Shown here in pieces: positions 62,555 to 64,000 of a stretch of 64,000 nt of DNA. Source of the stretch: Aeromonas enteropelogenes (GTDB lineage Bacteria; Pseudomonadota; Gammaproteobacteria; Enterobacterales; Aeromonadaceae); assembly GCF_000819845.1 (NCBI RefSeq), contig NZ_CDCG01000037.1, positions 447,661-511,660 of the forward strand. The letters run 5' to 3'. Positions within the stretch are counted from its first letter, which is position 1. Each line of letters opens with the position of its first letter. The position numbers were made by a program, and so were the translations under genes. Below the pieces are notes generated by a model. It was not told where the DNA came from. It saw only the letters and a list, made by a program, of their open reading frames with translations, and made no database searches.

Positions 62555-63610
62555 TCAGAGCAAATCCAGCGACAGTTGGTTCACTTCCCCCTCTTTCGGC
62601 AGGCCGACCACCAGCCCCAGCAGACGCACCGGCCGCCCTTGAGCCCGTTGCAATCCCTCCTTTAGCAAGACGGCAAAGAGTCCGCGCTGGTAACCCCCCT
62701 GGCTGCGGTAGACAGTCGTCTGGTGAAAATCGGAGAACTTGAGCTTGATCCCCTGCCCCATCAACTGATCTGCCGGGCAGACGGCCTCAAAACGTCGCTC
62801 CAGTTCGGGGAGCAGGGATCCCAGTACCGCAAGGCAGCCTTGCTCGTCACACAGATCGCTCGCCAGCGTAGTCTCCACCCCTATGGTCTTGCGTATGCGT
62901 TGTGCCTGAACCGGCTGATCATCCCGCCCCCAGATCCGGCCTGCCAGCATCTCGCCCAATTTGCCAAACCGCTCGCACAGCTCCTCCGTGCTCAAGGCTC
63001 TGGCATCTTCACAGCTGTAGAGCCCCTGCGCTTCGAGCCGCTCCGCCGTCTTGCGCCCCACCCCGGGCAGTTTGCCAAGGGGCAGCTGGCGGACAAACTC
63101 GGCCACCTCGTCGGGACGGATGACAAACAGGCCGTCGGGCTTGCGCTGCTCCGAGGCAAGCTTGGCCAGGAATTTGTTGGGGGCCACCCCGGCCGAGGCG
63201 GTCAACCCCAGTTCGGTGGCGATGGCATGGCGGATCTCCCGGGCCATCAGGGTCGCACTGCCACCACAGCAGGCACTGTGAGTCACATCGAGGTAGGCCT
63301 CGTCCAGCGACAAGGGTTCAACCTGATCGGTATAGCGCAGAAAGATGGCCCTCAACTGGCGGGAAATATCCTTGTAGAGCGCCATGCGCCCCGGCAGCAG
63401 CACCAGGGGGGGACAGAGCTTTTTCGCCAGCGCCGTCGGCATGGCGGAACGTACGCCGAAACGGCGGGCCACATAGTTGCAGGTGGAGATGACGCCACGG
63501 CGATCGGATGCACCGCCGACCGCCAACGGCACGTCACGCAGCGCCGGGTTGTCCCGCATCTCCACCGCCGCATAAAAGCAGTCCATGTCGATATGGATGA
63601 TCTTGCGCAT
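62555..63610 (-). CDS. dinB: DNA polymerase IV
   Basis: A Y-family translesion polymerase, 351 residues from MRKIIHIDMDCFYAAVE. Catalytic acids lie in IDMDCF and SLDEAYLDVT. The helix-hairpin-helix LPLGKLPGVGRKTAERLEAQG and a little-finger domain follow. The C-terminus QLSLDLL fits a beta-clamp-binding motif. An in-frame ATG at 63634 would add eight residues and would include the SOS box in the coding region. SOS control is inferred from that box. Confidence 0.95.
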   Translation of the reverse strand: MRKIIHIDMDCFYAAVEMRDNPALRDVPLAVGGASDRRGVISTCNYVARRFGVRSAMPTALAKKLCPPLVLLPGRMALYKDISRQLRAIFLRYTDQVEPLSLDEAYLDVTHSACCGGSATLMAREIRHAIATELGLTASAGVAPNKFLAKLASEQRKPDGLFVIRPDEVAEFVRQLPLGKLPGVGRKTAERLEAQGLYSCEDARALSTEELCERFGKLGEMLAGRIWGRDDQPVQAQRIRKTIGVETTLASDLCDEQGCLAVLGSLLPELERRFEAVCPADQLMGQGIKLKFSDFHQTTVYRSQGGYQRGLFAVLLKEGLQRAQGRPVRLLGLVVGLPKEGEVNQLSLDLL

Positions 63611-63614
63611 ACTA

Positions 63615-63630
63615 CTGTATAAATAACCAG
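63615..63630 (-). promoter_or_regulatory. SOS (LexA) box of dinB
   Basis: CTGTATAAATAACCAG has the LexA CTG-N10-CAG form and resembles, from memory, the E. coli dinB box. Only four bases separate it from the predicted start codon, unusually close. Confidence 0.75.
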
Positions 63631-63736
63631 ACATGCGGCTATCTTACCCCAGGGTGAAACAGCGCACTATCCCCGTCATCGGCACAAGATGATAGACTCC
63701 AAAGAGACCTTTCATGCACAACAAGGAACGTTCGGG

Positions 63737-63943
63737 ATGAAATATCTATGGCTGGGACTCTGCCTGCTGCCGCTGGCCGTGAGCGCCAAGAACAACCCCA
63801 CGGCGGAGTGCCGCTGGCTTTATGACAGGATGGCGCATCTCAAACAGGCCATCGAGAAGGGGGATACCCTGGGCACACGGGAGGAACTGGCGCGCTGGCA
63901 GGGTGAATTCAACAAGAAACAGTGCGGTCGCTACGACTATTGA
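63737..63943 (+). CDS. Small secreted protein of unknown function
   Basis: 68 residues. A signal peptide MKYLWLGLCLLPLAVSA is followed by about 50 charged residues with two cysteines (AECRWLYDR and KKQCGRYDY) that could form a disulfide in the periplasm. Not recognised. I chose the ATG at the signal peptide; AAGGA is nine bases upstream. An ATG 48 bases earlier is in frame but would bury the signal sequence. It has its own terminator at the window edge. Confidence 0.75.
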   Translation: MKYLWLGLCLLPLAVSAKNNPTAECRWLYDRMAHLKQAIEKGDTLGTREELARWQGEFNKKQCGRYDY

Positions 63944-63970
63944 CCCAAGCTATTCCTATTGCACTCAGAT

Positions 63971-64000
63971 AAAAAAACGGGCTCCCGCCGTGATGGCGGG
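63971..64000. terminator. Terminator hairpin cut by the window end
   Basis: Seven A precede CGGGCTCCCGCC, GTGAT and GGCGGG. The 3' arm continues outside the window and would complete a strong bidirectional terminator. Confidence 0.7.

Overview
The window reads as an ordinary chromosomal segment of an Aeromonas-like gammaproteobacterium. GC is high (roughly 60% by eye). Most genes are closest in gene order and sequence to the Enterobacterales/Vibrionales/Aeromonadales core. It also carries a chromosomal class C beta-lactamase of the type typical of aeromonads (FOX/TRU/CepS-like), with a TTCAC-N6-TTCAC tag of the kind bound by the Aeromonas BlrA response regulator. I saw no tRNA, rRNA, insertion sequence, prophage or CRISPR array.

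Layout. 1-3.6 kb: end of gshB, an inserted chemoreceptor, then yqgE and ruvX. 3.7-8.9 kb: the beta-lactamase, divergent from a tight three-gene moxR / DUF58 / transmembrane transglutaminase operon. 8.9-12.4 kb: sodium:alanine-type symporter, a 700-base regulatory gap with CRP-like sites and a possible small RNA, transaldolase and a small DUF3545 gene. 12.6-31.8 kb: a long leftward block of essential envelope, lipid, replication and translation genes (rpsB-tsf-pyrH-frr-uppS-cdsA-dxr-rseP-bamA-skp-lpxD-fabZ-lpxA-lpxB-rnhB-dnaE-accA). 32.2-37.3 kb: the divergent map, glnD, dapD, yaeH set. 37.5-42.2 kb: sugar uptake (ptsG, malM, lamB) with long AT-rich control regions. 42.3-60.3 kb: a segment colinear with E. 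coli yqcA-truC-yqcC-syd-queF-ppnN-xni-rlmM-ygdD-gcvA-gcvB, interrupted by three accessory sets: five small DUF genes, a TPR / degenerate-GGDEF protein followed by an active-looking diguanylate cyclase, and an NAD-type isocitrate dehydrogenase. 60.3-64 kb: a second chemoreceptor with a clear FliA promoter, dinB with an SOS box, and a small secreted protein.

How the parts work together. The large block couples ribosome assembly (S2, EF-Ts, RRF), isoprenoid and phospholipid precursors (UppS, Dxr, CdsA), outer-membrane biogenesis (BamA, Skp, RseP), lipid A (LpxD, LpxA, LpxB) and fatty acids (FabZ, AccA). Several genes start at GTG or TTG, and hairpins punctuate the block at frr-uppS, pyrH-tsf, tsf-rpsB and bamA-skp. 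Carbon control is a theme. I find CRP-type sites upstream of lamB (with a perfect -10 at class II spacing), the alanine symporter, map and gcvB, and an operator-like palindrome upstream of ptsG.

The strongest new-looking observations are regulatory: the GcvB homologue, the BlrA-type tag, the lamB class II CRP promoter, the perfect CRP site between rpsB and map, the FliA promoter and the dinB SOS box beside its start codon. Among proteins, the least explained are the moxR-DUF58-transglutaminase operon, the paired TPR/degenerate-GGDEF and cyclase genes, and the DUF cluster at 44-47 kb. I found no convincing completely new system, and all starts and functions are inferred by reading alone.
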